From: Maritimibacter sp. DP1N21-5
Lineage (GTDB): Bacteria > Pseudomonadota > Alphaproteobacteria > Rhodobacterales > Rhodobacteraceae
Assembly (NCBI RefSeq): GCF_019218295.1
Contig: NZ_JAHUZF010000006.1
Coordinates: forward strand, 310,001 to 374,000
Length of the DNA stretch: 64,000 nt
Reading direction: 5' to 3'
Numbering within the stretch: position 1 is the stretch's first letter; the number at the start of each line of letters is the position of its first letter. A program made the translations under genes and the position numbers. Shown here piece after piece: positions 53,251-61,727 of this stretch. The notes beneath the pieces were generated by a model that was not told where the DNA came from, did no database searches, and was given only the letters and a program-made list of their open reading frames with translations.

Positions 53251-54462
53251 ATGGCACGCGCGTTCCTTGTCGTGCTGGACAGCGCCGGGATCGGCGGCGC
53301 GCCGGACGCGGCCAAGTTCTTTAACGACGGCACGCCCGACACCGGCGCGAATACCATCGGCCATATCGCCGAAGCCTGCGCCAAGGGCCGGGCGGAAGAA
53401 GGGCGGTCGGGCCCGCTCCGGGTGCCCAACCTCGACAGGCTGGGGCTTGGCATGGCCGTGAAGCTCGCCTCGGGCATGATCGCGCCGGGCCTCGGGGCCG
53501 AGCCAGCCGGCACCTGGGGGGCGGCGACCGAGATCTCGAAAGGCAAGGATACGCCCTCGGGTCATTGGGAGTTGGCCGGACTTCCCGTGCCCTTCGACTG
53601 GACCTATTTCCCGAACGAAGAGCCAGCCTTTCCCCCCGACGTGACGTCGGCGCTGATCGAGGCCGCCGGGACCGAGGGCATCCTCGGCAACAAGCACGCG
53701 AGCGGGACCGATGTGTTGGACGAACTCGGCGCCGAACACATGCGCACCGGCTGGCCGATCTGTTACACGAGCGCCGACTCCGTGCTCCAGATCGCGGCCC
53801 ATGAAGAGGTCTTCGGGCGCGAGCGGCTTTATGCGCTGTGCGAAGCGATGGCCCCGATGCTTCACGGGAGGCGCGTGGGCCGGGTCATCGCGCGGCCCTT
53901 CGTGGGGAATGCCAGCACCGGCTTCGTGCGGACGAAATACCGCCGGGACTTTGCCCTGACCCCGCCGGAGCGCACGCTTCTGGACTGGGCATTCGATGCG
54001 GGGCGCCCGGTCCATGCGGTGGGCAAGATCGGCGACATCTTCGCGCATCGCGGCGTGACCGATAATGCCAAGGGCACCGACGAGGAACTGATGGAAGCGC
54101 TGGTGGCGCTGACCGAAACGGCGGAGGAGGGGAGCCTGACCTTCGCCAATTTCGTGGAGTTCGACAGCCAGTATGGACACCGGCGCGACGTGTCCGGCTA
54201 TGCCAAACACCTCGAATGGTTCGATGCGCAACTGCCGCGGCTCTTCGAGCGGATGAAGGCCGGGGACATCATGATCTTCACGGCCGACCACGGCAACGAT
54301 CCGACTTGGGTGGGCACCGACCACACGCGCGAACGGGTGCCCGTGCTGATCCACGGCAAGGGCGCGCGCAAGCTGGGGCTCGTCGGGTTTTCCTCGGTCG
54401 GGGCGAGCGTTGCGGCGCATCTGGGGCTCGATGAGCGCGGTGCCGGGAAGGCGTTCTTATGA
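53251..54462 (+). CDS. deoB: phosphopentomutase
   Basis: 403 residues. Interconverts (deoxy)ribose 1- and 5-phosphates. LVVLDSAGIGGAPDAAKFFNDGTPDTGANT at the N-terminus and IFTADHGNDPTWVGTDHTRERVPVL near the C-terminus carry the alkaline-phosphatase-type metal ligands; KGKDTPSGHWEL contains the phosphorylated Thr. It starts directly after the cdd stop with no gap. It links nucleoside breakdown to the pentose phosphate pool. Confidence 0.97.
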   Translation: MARAFLVVLDSAGIGGAPDAAKFFNDGTPDTGANTIGHIAEACAKGRAEEGRSGPLRVPNLDRLGLGMAVKLASGMIAPGLGAEPAGTWGAATEISKGKDTPSGHWELAGLPVPFDWTYFPNEEPAFPPDVTSALIEAAGTEGILGNKHASGTDVLDELGAEHMRTGWPICYTSADSVLQIAAHEEVFGRERLYALCEAMAPMLHGRRVGRVIARPFVGNASTGFVRTKYRRDFALTPPERTLLDWAFDAGRPVHAVGKIGDIFAHRGVTDNAKGTDEELMEALVALTETAEEGSLTFANFVEFDSQYGHRRDVSGYAKHLEWFDAQLPRLFERMKAGDIMIFTADHGNDPTWVGTDHTRERVPVLIHGKGARKLGLVGFSSVGASVAAHLGLDERGAGKAFL

Positions 54463-55460
54463 ACGAGGACCTGCACGACGCGCTGGCGCGGATGCCCAAG
54501 ATCGAGCTGCACCACCACATCGAAGGCGCAGCGCCGCCGGACTTTGTGCGGCGCATGGCTTCGGAGAAACGCTTGGACGTTTCGAACATTTTCGATGCAG
54601 AAGGTGCCTATTGCTACCGGGATTTCTTGCAGTTTCTCGATGTGTACGAACAAGCGACGCAGCCTCTTACCTCGCCGGACGATTACCGGCGGCTGACGCG
54701 GGCCGTGCTGGAAGAAGCGCGGGAGCGCAATGTCATCTATCTCGAGAGCTTCGTGTCACCCGCGTTCTGCGGCGGCTATGACGTGGTGGCCTGGAAAGAA
54801 TATCTGCACGCGATCCGCGAAGGCGCCGCGGAAGTGCCGGGGATCGCCTTCCGGGTGATCGCCACGGCGGTGCGTCATTTCGGACCTGATGCCGCAAAGG
54901 CCAGCGCCGTCTGCGCGCAGGAGACGGCAGGGGATCATACGGTGGGCTTCGGCATCGGCGGAGACGAAAACTTCATGACGCCGCGCGACTTCGCCTATGC
55001 CTTCGACGCGGCACGCGAGGCGGGGCTTCGTTTGACAGCCCACGCCGGTGAATGGGGCGGTGCCAAGTCGGTGCGCGAGGCCATCGAGGCCTGGGGGATC
55101 GAGCGCGTGGGCCATGGCGTGCAGGCCATCGACGACCCGTCGCTCGTCGACTACCTCGCTGCGAGCGGCATCGTCCTCGAGGTCTGTCCCGGCTCGAACG
55201 TGGCGCTGGGGGTCTACCCGAGCGTCGCCGACCATCCCATCGCGAAGCTGCGCGAAGCGGGGGTCAGGGTCACGGTCTCGACCGACGATCCTCCCTTCTT
55301 CCACACCGACATGACGAAGGAATTCGTCGATCTGTCCGAGGCCTTCGGCTGGACGGTCGAGGATTTCGACGCGCTGAACCGGGTCGCGCTGGACGCGGCC
55401 TTTTGCGATGCGACGACGCGGGCGCATCTGAGAGACAGACTGGAGACATACGATGGATAA
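54459..55460 (+). CDS. add: adenosine deaminase
   Basis: 333 residues. Hydrolytic deamination of (deoxy)adenosine to inosine. Zinc motif [11 protein letters not shown], catalytic Glu and His segments [34 protein letters not shown], and the C-terminal [17 protein letters not shown] with the Asp pair. The ATG overlaps the deoB stop by four bases. Third gene of the salvage operon. Confidence 0.95.
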   Translation: MNEDLHDALARMPKIELHHHIEGAAPPDFVRRMASEKRLDVSNIFDAEGAYCYRDFLQFLDVYEQATQPLTSPDDYRRLTRAVLEEARERNVIYLESFVSPAFCGGYDVVAWKEYLHAIREGAAEVPGIAFRVIATAVRHFGPDAAKASAVCAQETAGDHTVGFGIGGDENFMTPRDFAYAFDAAREAGLRLTAHAGEWGGAKSVREAIEAWGIERVGHGVQAIDDPSLVDYLAASGIVLEVCPGSNVALGVYPSVADHPIAKLREAGVRVTVSTDDPPFFHTDMTKEFVDLSEAFGWTVEDFDALNRVALDAAFCDATTRAHLRDRLETYDG

Positions 55461-56085
55461 CCACCTCACGATCGTGGATCACCCGCTGGTGCAGCACAAA
55501 CTGTCGATCATGCGCGACAAGGACACGTCGACGGCGGGCTTCCGGCAGCTCTTGCGCGAGATCAGCCTGTTGCTGGCGTACGAGGTGACGCGCGAACTAC
55601 CGATGACCACCAAGACCATCGACACGCCCCTGACCGAGATGGACGCGCCGATCCTCGCTGGCAAGAAACTTGCGCTGATTTCGATCCTGCGGGCAGGGAA
55701 CGGGCTTCTGGACGGGGTGCTGGAGCTGATCCCCTCGGCGCGGGTCGGCTTCGTCGGGCTTTACCGCGATGAAGAGACGCTGAAGCCCGTGCAGTATTAC
55801 TTCAAGGTGCCCAAGAACCTGGGCGACCGAATGGTGATCGCGGTCGACCCGATGCTCGCCACCGGCAATTCGAGTGCTGCGGCGATCGACCTTCTGAAAG
55901 AGGCGGGCGCCACGAACATCCGGTTCCTGTGCCTGCTCGCGGCCCCCGAGGGTGTCGCGCGGATGAAGGAGGCGCACCCGGACGTGCCGATCGTCACGGC
56001 TTCGCTCGACGAGAGGCTGAACGAGAAGGGCTATATCGTGCCCGGTCTGGGCGATGCGGGCGACCGGATGTTCGGAACGAAGTAG
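55453..56085 (+). CDS. upp: uracil phosphoribosyltransferase
   Basis: 210 residues. Converts uracil and PRPP to [31 protein letters not shown] at the N-terminus, [15 protein letters not shown], and the PRPP loop [21 protein letters not shown] are family signatures, and the C-terminus is [17 protein letters not shown]. It overlaps add by eight bases and closes the cdd-deoB-add-upp operon. No deoA (thymidine phosphorylase) is included. Confidence 0.97.
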   Translation: MDNHLTIVDHPLVQHKLSIMRDKDTSTAGFRQLLREISLLLAYEVTRELPMTTKTIDTPLTEMDAPILAGKKLALISILRAGNGLLDGVLELIPSARVGFVGLYRDEETLKPVQYYFKVPKNLGDRMVIAVDPMLATGNSSAAAIDLLKEAGATNIRFLCLLAAPEGVARMKEAHPDVPIVTASLDERLNEKGYIVPGLGDAGDRMFGTK

Positions 56086-56184
56086 AGGTTTGCCGCATTT
56101 TATCAGGGGTTTGCGTGGATCGGCCCTTTACACGTTGTAGGGAAGGTCCCATGGTGAACCAGATATAGTGTTGGGGGACACTGA

Positions 56185-57531
56185 ATGAAACTATTGACCA
56201 CGCTGAGCACCCTCGCGATCGCTGCCACCTTCGCCACCGGTGCCACCGCCATTACACTCGATCAGGGCGCCAAGCCCAAGGAAACGCCGCCCGCGAGCTA
56301 TCGGGGCGATGTCTATGTCGATAGCCGGGGCTGCGCCTATGCGCGGGCCAATATCGGGAGCCAGGTGAACTGGGTGCCGAGGCTGTCGTCGGGCAATCGC
56401 AACGAAGTCGTCTGCGGACTGTCGCCGACCTTCGCTGCGGGAACAACTCGTCCCGGCGCGGTCCCTGCGCCCATCGCGCCGCCGGCACCGGTGGCCGTAG
56501 CTGCCGCGCCGGCAGCCGCGCCCGCGCCGACATCAGCGGCCCCGGCTGCCGCTGCCCCGCTTGCCACACCGAGCCCGGCTCCGGCGCCTTCGGACGCCTC
56601 CGCCCCCCAGATGGCCGCCGCGACCACGACACGCCAGCCGGCCGCGCCGCTCTTCGGCAACCTGCCGACCCCAAGCCCGGCACCCGAACCTTCGGACCTC
56701 TCGGCAGGACGCAGCGAAGGGGCCGCGACGCAGGCCGCCTTCCGGCGTGCGCCGACCACACGGACGCTTGATGTCACCTGTCCGGCGACGGGCAATTCGG
56801 CACGTGTCATGATCGGCGGCAACCCGATCAACGTGAACTGCGGCGGGGTGATGACCCAGCCGCGCACCTATGCCGTGCGCCATACCGACGGCAACATGAC
56901 CCAGATCGTTGCGCATCCCTCCGCCGTGACGGTCGCCGCGCCCGTCTATGCGGCCTATGGAGACACGGGCGCCTATCGCGCGGCGACGGTGAACGGCACG
57001 ACCTATCGGATCGCTCCGCCGCAGAACCCCGCGCGGGTGCAGATCGGCGGCACAGGCAATGTGGCGACCTCGTCCGAGGTCGTGGTGCGCTCGGCCCTGC
57101 AGCCCGGCGGCGTCATGCGCCGCGACGCGACGCGCCCGGTGTCGGGCCGTCCGATGCCTGCAGGATCGCCCCCCGTGGCGAACCGGTCCTATACGGCGCC
57201 TTCGGCAGGCACGTCCTACGAAGCCTACCTGCAGGACAAGATCGTCGCGGGGGACGTGAACGCGCAGGGCGCGCTGGAACGCTACCGGGCCGAACAAGCC
57301 TCGGTCCGGCAGGTGGCGGTCCCTCAGCCCGCGACCCGCGTGCCGGTGAGCATGCCCGCGAGCAATCCGACGACCTATTCCTCGCGCGCGCCCCAGATCC
57401 CGGAAGGTTACCGCGCGGCCTGGGAGGATGACCGTCTGAACCCACATCGCGGGCCGCGTACCGTGCAGGGCGAATATGACATGCAGCAGGTCTGGTCGAA
57501 CACCGTGCCACGGGTGCTGATTACCCAGTAA
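56185..57531 (+). CDS. secreted Pro/Ala-rich envelope protein, conserved-looking
   Basis: 448 residues. A Sec signal peptide (LLTTLSTLAIAATFATGATA), then a small domain with Cys residues (DVYVDSRGCAYARANIGSQVNWVPRLS and EVVCGLSPTF), a 120-residue Ala/Pro linker (about 90-190), then a second small domain with TLDVTCPATGNSARVMIGG and VNCGGVM. The C-terminal part has low-complexity Arg/Pro stretches. Roseobacter proteins with this SRGCAYARAN pattern sometimes carry a SPOR-type domain, but none is clear here. It lies after upp with a 99-base gap and ends at a strong terminator. Confidence 0.7.
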   Translation: MKLLTTLSTLAIAATFATGATAITLDQGAKPKETPPASYRGDVYVDSRGCAYARANIGSQVNWVPRLSSGNRNEVVCGLSPTFAAGTTRPGAVPAPIAPPAPVAVAAAPAAAPAPTSAAPAAAAPLATPSPAPAPSDASAPQMAAATTTRQPAAPLFGNLPTPSPAPEPSDLSAGRSEGAATQAAFRRAPTTRTLDVTCPATGNSARVMIGGNPINVNCGGVMTQPRTYAVRHTDGNMTQIVAHPSAVTVAAPVYAAYGDTGAYRAATVNGTTYRIAPPQNPARVQIGGTGNVATSSEVVVRSALQPGGVMRRDATRPVSGRPMPAGSPPVANRSYTAPSAGTSYEAYLQDKIVAGDVNAQGALERYRAEQASVRQVAVPQPATRVPVSMPASNPTTYSSRAPQIPEGYRAAWEDDRLNPHRGPRTVQGEYDMQQVWSNTVPRVLITQ

Positions 57532-57560
57532 GCGGGCACAAGGCAGTCGAACCGAAAGAA

Positions 57561-57587
57561 GGCCCCGCTTCGGCGGGGTCTTTTCTT
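57561..57587 (+). terminator. rho-independent terminator, UUCG loop
   Basis: GGCCCCGC, loop TTCG, GCGGGGTC (one G-U pair), followed by TTTTCTT. It is 30 bases beyond the stop of the secreted-protein gene. The extra-stable tetraloop makes it convincing. Confidence 0.9.
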
Positions 57588-57607
57588 GTCCGTGCTGCGG
57601 GCGCGGA

Positions 57608-58630
57608 TCAGTTGGTGCAGATACCTTGGATTGCCACCCAATCCGCATCGGGGATGAGCGGTGAGGCCTCGGAGATGGGCACGGGGTCGGCTTCGATCAG
57701 CGCGCGTGTCGTGTCGCCGTCGGGGTCGAGGGTGAGGGCATAGGGCGTGGCCCGAACGGCCATTTCATCGAAGCGGGCAAGGAGGGCTTTGTCGTCCACC
57801 GGCCTCGGGGGGGCGGTCAGTAGCGCTTGCGCGTAGTCGTCGAGCACCTCGTCCGAGACCTGTCCGCTGGTCAGCATGCGAACCGTCGCGAACAAGCCCG
57901 CATGGTCCAGTAGGTCGCGCATCGGGTCCTGCGTCTCGGCGCGGAGCCGTTCGGCGATAATGAAGCCTGCGGGCACGTCAGGCTCGGCGGCGTCTTCCAC
58001 GAGGCGGCGGTTGATAAGAATGACCCCTCCCGGCAGATGCGCCGAGGTCTCGACCCCGGAGGGCACCACGAAGATCCGCCCGGGAACTTCGCCCAGCACG
58101 CGGCGCCCCAGCTTCGCGAGCGCGGTGCGCCCGGCCGCCTGGATGCAGGGTTCGCCCGCGAACTGCCGCACCCGCGACAGCATCCGGTCGCCCACGGCCT
58201 TGCGCGTCGCGTCGGGCAGGAGCGAGACGGTTTGGTCCGTGATCTTCGCGGGCAGCCAGAAGGCGGCGAGCGCCAGCAGCGCGAGCCCGCCCGTCGCGGT
58301 GAGGACGACCCGCAGCCGACCCTGACGCGGACGACGCCGGGCGATGGCACGGCGCACCTTCTCTATGGCCGCGATCATGTCGTCGTCGTCGATCTCGAGG
58401 CTTTCGACCTCGTCCGCCTCCTCAGAAGGCGCGTAGAGCGCGGGTCGCTTGGTCGGGTTGAGCCGGTGCACGGCTGGCAGCGACCAATGCGCGAGCGCGC
58501 GCTCGTTGCGATCCGCAATGGTGAGGGTCGCCTCGCCGATGGACACGATGACCTCGACGCGCTGCGCCTCGGGGCGCGCGCGCCAAAGGCCGGTCGCCTC
58601 CAATCGGTCGTATTCGGTGAGGGCCGTCAT
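57608..58630 (-). CDS. membrane protein of unknown function, conserved-looking
   Basis: 340 residues. The cytoplasmic N-terminal 105 residues (EYDRLEATGLWRARPEAQRVEVIVSIGEATLTI, then an acidic EESLEIDDDD-type stretch and a basic RRAIARRRPRQGR) are followed by one membrane helix (LRVVLTATGGLALLALAAFWLPA) and a periplasmic part with PGGVILINRRLVEDAAEPDVPAGFIIAERLR, which recalls an inactive peptidase-like domain. Four-Cys pattern is absent. I recognise no named family. It is convergent with the preceding secreted protein and divergent from hom. Confidence 0.68.
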   Translation of the reverse strand: MTALTEYDRLEATGLWRARPEAQRVEVIVSIGEATLTIADRNERALAHWSLPAVHRLNPTKRPALYAPSEEADEVESLEIDDDDMIAAIEKVRRAIARRRPRQGRLRVVLTATGGLALLALAAFWLPAKITDQTVSLLPDATRKAVGDRMLSRVRQFAGEPCIQAAGRTALAKLGRRVLGEVPGRIFVVPSGVETSAHLPGGVILINRRLVEDAAEPDVPAGFIIAERLRAETQDPMRDLLDHAGLFATVRMLTSGQVSDEVLDDYAQALLTAPPRPVDDKALLARFDEMAVRATPYALTLDPDGDTTRALIEADPVPISEASPLIPDADWVAIQGICTN

Positions 58631-58812
58631 CGGCGCGGGGTCCCGTTACTGCTCGGTCTCGTTTTGATTGAGCGGACGATACAGGGGAAGCGCGGGCTTG
58701 GGAAGATAAGGGCTTGAAGAGGCAACAGACGCCGGAGCGGTCGCCGGAACCCGATTGCGGCGGGGCGGGGGTTTGGATAACAGGTGCGGGATTGTTTTCG
58801 ACGGAGACACTT

Positions 58813-60105
58813 ATGACGGATATCGCCCCCCTGCGCCTTGGGATTGCCGGTCTCGGCACCGTTGGCGTCGGCGTCGTGAAGATCGTGCGCAAGCACGCGA
58901 AGCTCATCGAAGAGCGGTGCGGGCGGCCGGTGACGATCACCGCCGTGGCGGCGCGCAACCGGGCCAAGGACCGTGGCGTGGACCTTTCGCCCTATGAGTG
59001 GGAAGACGATCCGGTGGCCCTGGCCGCCCGAGACGACGTCGATGTCTATGTCGAACTCATGGGCGGATCGGACGGCCCGGCAAAGGCCAGTGTCGAGGCG
59101 GCCATCGCGGCTGGCAAGCATGTGGTCACGGCGAACAAGGCGCTGCTTGCCCATCACGGACAGGCCATCGCGGAAGCCGCCGAGGCAGCCGGGATCGTGC
59201 TGCGGTTCGAGGCGGCGGTTGCCGGCGGTATCCCCGTCATCAAGGCGCTGACCGAGGGGCTCGCGGGCAACGAGATCACACGCGTCATGGGCGTCATGAA
59301 CGGCACCTGCAACTATATCCTCACCCGGATGCAGGCGACCCGGCAGGGTTATGACGTGCTCTTCGACGAGGCCGCGAAGCTTGGCTACCTCGAAGCCGAT
59401 CCGCAACTCGACGTGGGAGGGATCGACGCTGGACACAAGCTCTCGCTCCTCTCCGCCATCGCCTTTGGCACGCAGGTCAACTTCGACGCGGTCGAACTTG
59501 AAGGCATCACGCGGATCACGCTGGCGGATATCGAGCAGGCGGCGGACATGGGCTACCGGATCAAGCTTCTGGGCGTGGCGCAGACCACGGGCCGGGGGCT
59601 TGAGCAGCGGATGAGCCCTTGCCTTGTGCCCTCCAACAGCCCGCTGGGCCAGCTCGAGGGCGGCACCAACATGGTGGTGATCGAGGGTGACAGCGTGGGA
59701 CAGATCGTCATGCGCGGCGCCGGTGCGGGCGAGGGGCCGACGGCGAGCGCGGTCATGGGCGACGTCATGGACATCGCGCGGGGGATCACGATTTCGACCT
59801 TCGGGAAACCCGCGACCAAACTTGCCCCGGCGGTGCCCGCCAAAGCGACGGTGCCGGCGGCGTTCTATCTGCGCATGACCCTTCAGGACAAACCGGGCGC
59901 ACTGGCCAAGGTGGCACAGGTGCTCGGCGATGCGGGCGTTTCGATCAACCGGATGCGCCAGTATGGGCATGACGAAACCGTGGCACCGGTCATCATCGTC
60001 ACCCACAAATGCTCCCGCGCCGCGATCGACCAGGCGCTGGCCGGGCTTGGCGGCACCGGCGTTGTCGCGGGCGAACCGGTGGCGATCCGGATCGAGGCGG
60101 TCTGA
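58813..60105 (+). CDS. hom: homoserine dehydrogenase
   Basis: 430 residues from ATG 58813 (GGAG six bases upstream). Reduces aspartate semialdehyde to homoserine on the threonine/methionine branch. LGIAGLGTVGVGVVKIV is the nucleotide-binding loop, VVTANKALLAHHG and GIPVIKALTEGLAGNEITRVMGVMNGTCNYIL form the catalytic part, and LQDKPGALAKVAQVLGDAGVSINRMRQYG is the C-terminal ACT domain. The upstream frame from 58714 has no ribosome site. The stop overlaps the VOC gene (TGATG). Confidence 0.95.
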   Translation: MTDIAPLRLGIAGLGTVGVGVVKIVRKHAKLIEERCGRPVTITAVAARNRAKDRGVDLSPYEWEDDPVALAARDDVDVYVELMGGSDGPAKASVEAAIAAGKHVVTANKALLAHHGQAIAEAAEAAGIVLRFEAAVAGGIPVIKALTEGLAGNEITRVMGVMNGTCNYILTRMQATRQGYDVLFDEAAKLGYLEADPQLDVGGIDAGHKLSLLSAIAFGTQVNFDAVELEGITRITLADIEQAADMGYRIKLLGVAQTTGRGLEQRMSPCLVPSNSPLGQLEGGTNMVVIEGDSVGQIVMRGAGAGEGPTASAVMGDVMDIARGITISTFGKPATKLAPAVPAKATVPAAFYLRMTLQDKPGALAKVAQVLGDAGVSINRMRQYGHDETVAPVIIVTHKCSRAAIDQALAGLGGTGVVAGEPVAIRIEAV

Positions 60106-60499
60106 TGCTGAGCCACGTCACGGTCGGGGTCATGGACTTCGACCGGGCGATGGCCTTCTACACGCCGCTCTCGGGCTTCGGCACCGGTTCACCGAGGATC
60201 AGGGCGGGCGACGCTGGGCGGGCTGGATGCCAGCCGAGGGCCTGCGCCCGCTCTTCATCGTGACGACGCCGCTCGACGGCGCGCAGGTGACGGGAAACGG
60301 AAAAATGATCGCCTTTCTGGCAGAGGACCGCGCCCTCGTGGACCAAGCGCACGCGCTTGCCCTCTCGCTGGGCGGAGTTGACGCGGGGCTGCCGGGCCTT
60401 CGTCCCGAGTATCACGCGGACTACTATGGGGCCTATGTCCGCGATCCCGACGGCAACAAGCTTTGCGTCGCCTGCCATGCGAAGGGGCAGGATGCCTAG
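60105..60499 (+). pseudogene. VOC (glyoxalase-fold) gene interrupted by a frameshift
   Basis: The ATG at 60105 shares a base with the hom stop. The first frame gives MLSHVTVGVMDFDRAMAFYTPL, a typical VOC start; then, near 60165-60180, the homology continues in another frame as GLRHRFTEDQGGRRWAGWMPAEGLRPLF and runs to 60499, ending VRDPDGNKLCVACHAKGQDA, a typical VOC end. One base (or 3n+1 bases) has been lost. The gene is therefore inactive, unless the base loss is a sequencing error. VOC proteins are small metal-binding enzymes of varied activity. Confidence 0.8.
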
Positions 60500-60631
60500 G
60501 CACTGGCCGCAGGCGCCTCGCCAGACAATGGGCCGGCGCTCGTGTTTGCGCAAACCTTGCCCCCTGTGGCTTTCCCCCGTTTCCGCGTCCTGCTAGGGAT
60601 TGGGCAACCATAATCCTGAGGGACGTTTTCC

Positions 60632-61609
60632 ATGACCGCTTCACCAGTCGTCTTCGCTGACCGAATGCTCTCGCTGGGCCTCGCCCGGGTGTCGGAGGCC
60701 GCAGCGATGGCCTCGGCCAAGCTGATCGGGCGGGGGGACGAGAAGGCCGCCGACCAGGCTGCCGTGAACGCCATGCGCAATCAGCTCAACCTGCTCGATA
60801 TCGCGGGCACGGTGGTGATCGGCGAAGGGGAGCGTGACGAGGCGCCGATGCTCTATATCGGCGAAGAGGTGGGCACCGGAAACGGGCCGGAAGTGGACAT
60901 CGCGCTCGATCCGCTGGAAGGCACGACGCTTACCGCCAAGGACATGCCCAACGCGCTCACCGTCATCGCGATGGCGCCGCGCGGCACGCTCTTGCATGCG
61001 CCCGACGTCTATATGGACAAGCTTGCCATCGGGCCGGGCTACCCGAAGAACGTGGTGAGCCTCGAGATGTCGCCCGGCGAGCGGGTCAAGGCACTGGCCA
61101 AGGCCAAGGGCGTGGGCGCGGACGAGATCACCGTCTGCGTCTTGGAACGCCCCCGCCATGAGGAGATGATCGCGGAAATCCGGGCGACCGGCGCGGGCAT
61201 CCGTCTGATCACCGACGGCGACGTGGCCGGCGTCATTCACTGCGCCGAGGCGACAACGGGCATCGACATGTACATGGGGTCGGGCGGGGCACCTGAGGGC
61301 GTGCTCGCGGCTTCGGCGCTCAAATGCATGGGCGGACAGATGTGGGGCCGGCTCACCTTCCGCAACGACGATGAACGGGGGCGCGCGGCCAAGGCCGGGA
61401 TCAAGGATCTCGACCGGATCTATGCCCGCGACGAGATGGTGCAGGCCGACGTGATCTTTGCCGCGACCGGTGTGACCGATGGCTCGATCGTGCAGGGCAT
61501 CCAGCGCGAACCCGGCTACCTTACGACCGAGACGATCCTGATGCGTTCGAAGACCGGGTCGGTGCGGCGGATGACCTACCGCAACCCGATCGAGCGCGTC
61601 GACGCCTGA
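60632..61609 (+). CDS. glpX: class II fructose-1,6-bisphosphatase
   Basis: 325 residues. Hydrolyses fructose 1,6-bisphosphate (often sedoheptulose bisphosphate too) in gluconeogenesis. TVVIGEGERDEAPMLYIGEEVGTG and VDIALDPLEGTTLTAKDMPNALTVIAMAP carry the metal ligands; GGAPEGVLAASALKCMGGQMWGRL and ATGVTDGSIVQG are the later signatures. GAGGGA precedes ATG 60632. It is followed by a strong terminator and recJ. Confidence 0.96.
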   Translation: MTASPVVFADRMLSLGLARVSEAAAMASAKLIGRGDEKAADQAAVNAMRNQLNLLDIAGTVVIGEGERDEAPMLYIGEEVGTGNGPEVDIALDPLEGTTLTAKDMPNALTVIAMAPRGTLLHAPDVYMDKLAIGPGYPKNVVSLEMSPGERVKALAKAKGVGADEITVCVLERPRHEEMIAEIRATGAGIRLITDGDVAGVIHCAEATTGIDMYMGSGGAPEGVLAASALKCMGGQMWGRLTFRNDDERGRAAKAGIKDLDRIYARDEMVQADVIFAATGVTDGSIVQGIQREPGYLTTETILMRSKTGSVRRMTYRNPIERVDA

Positions 61610-61633
61610 TCCCTGCGCGCGTGACACCAGAGG

Positions 61634-61667
61634 CCGGGCGCGTGGCGATGCGCCCGGTTTTTCTTTG
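61634..61667 (+). terminator. rho-independent terminator after glpX
   Basis: CCGGGCG/CGCCCGG stem with an extra G-C pair around an 8-base loop, followed by TTTTTCTTT. It lies 25 bases beyond the glpX stop. Confidence 0.88.
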
Positions 61668-61727
61668 CCCGCTGGCCGGCGACCAACCCGGCTTGCGAGC
61701 GCTGGACGAAGGCCCTATCCCTTTCGC

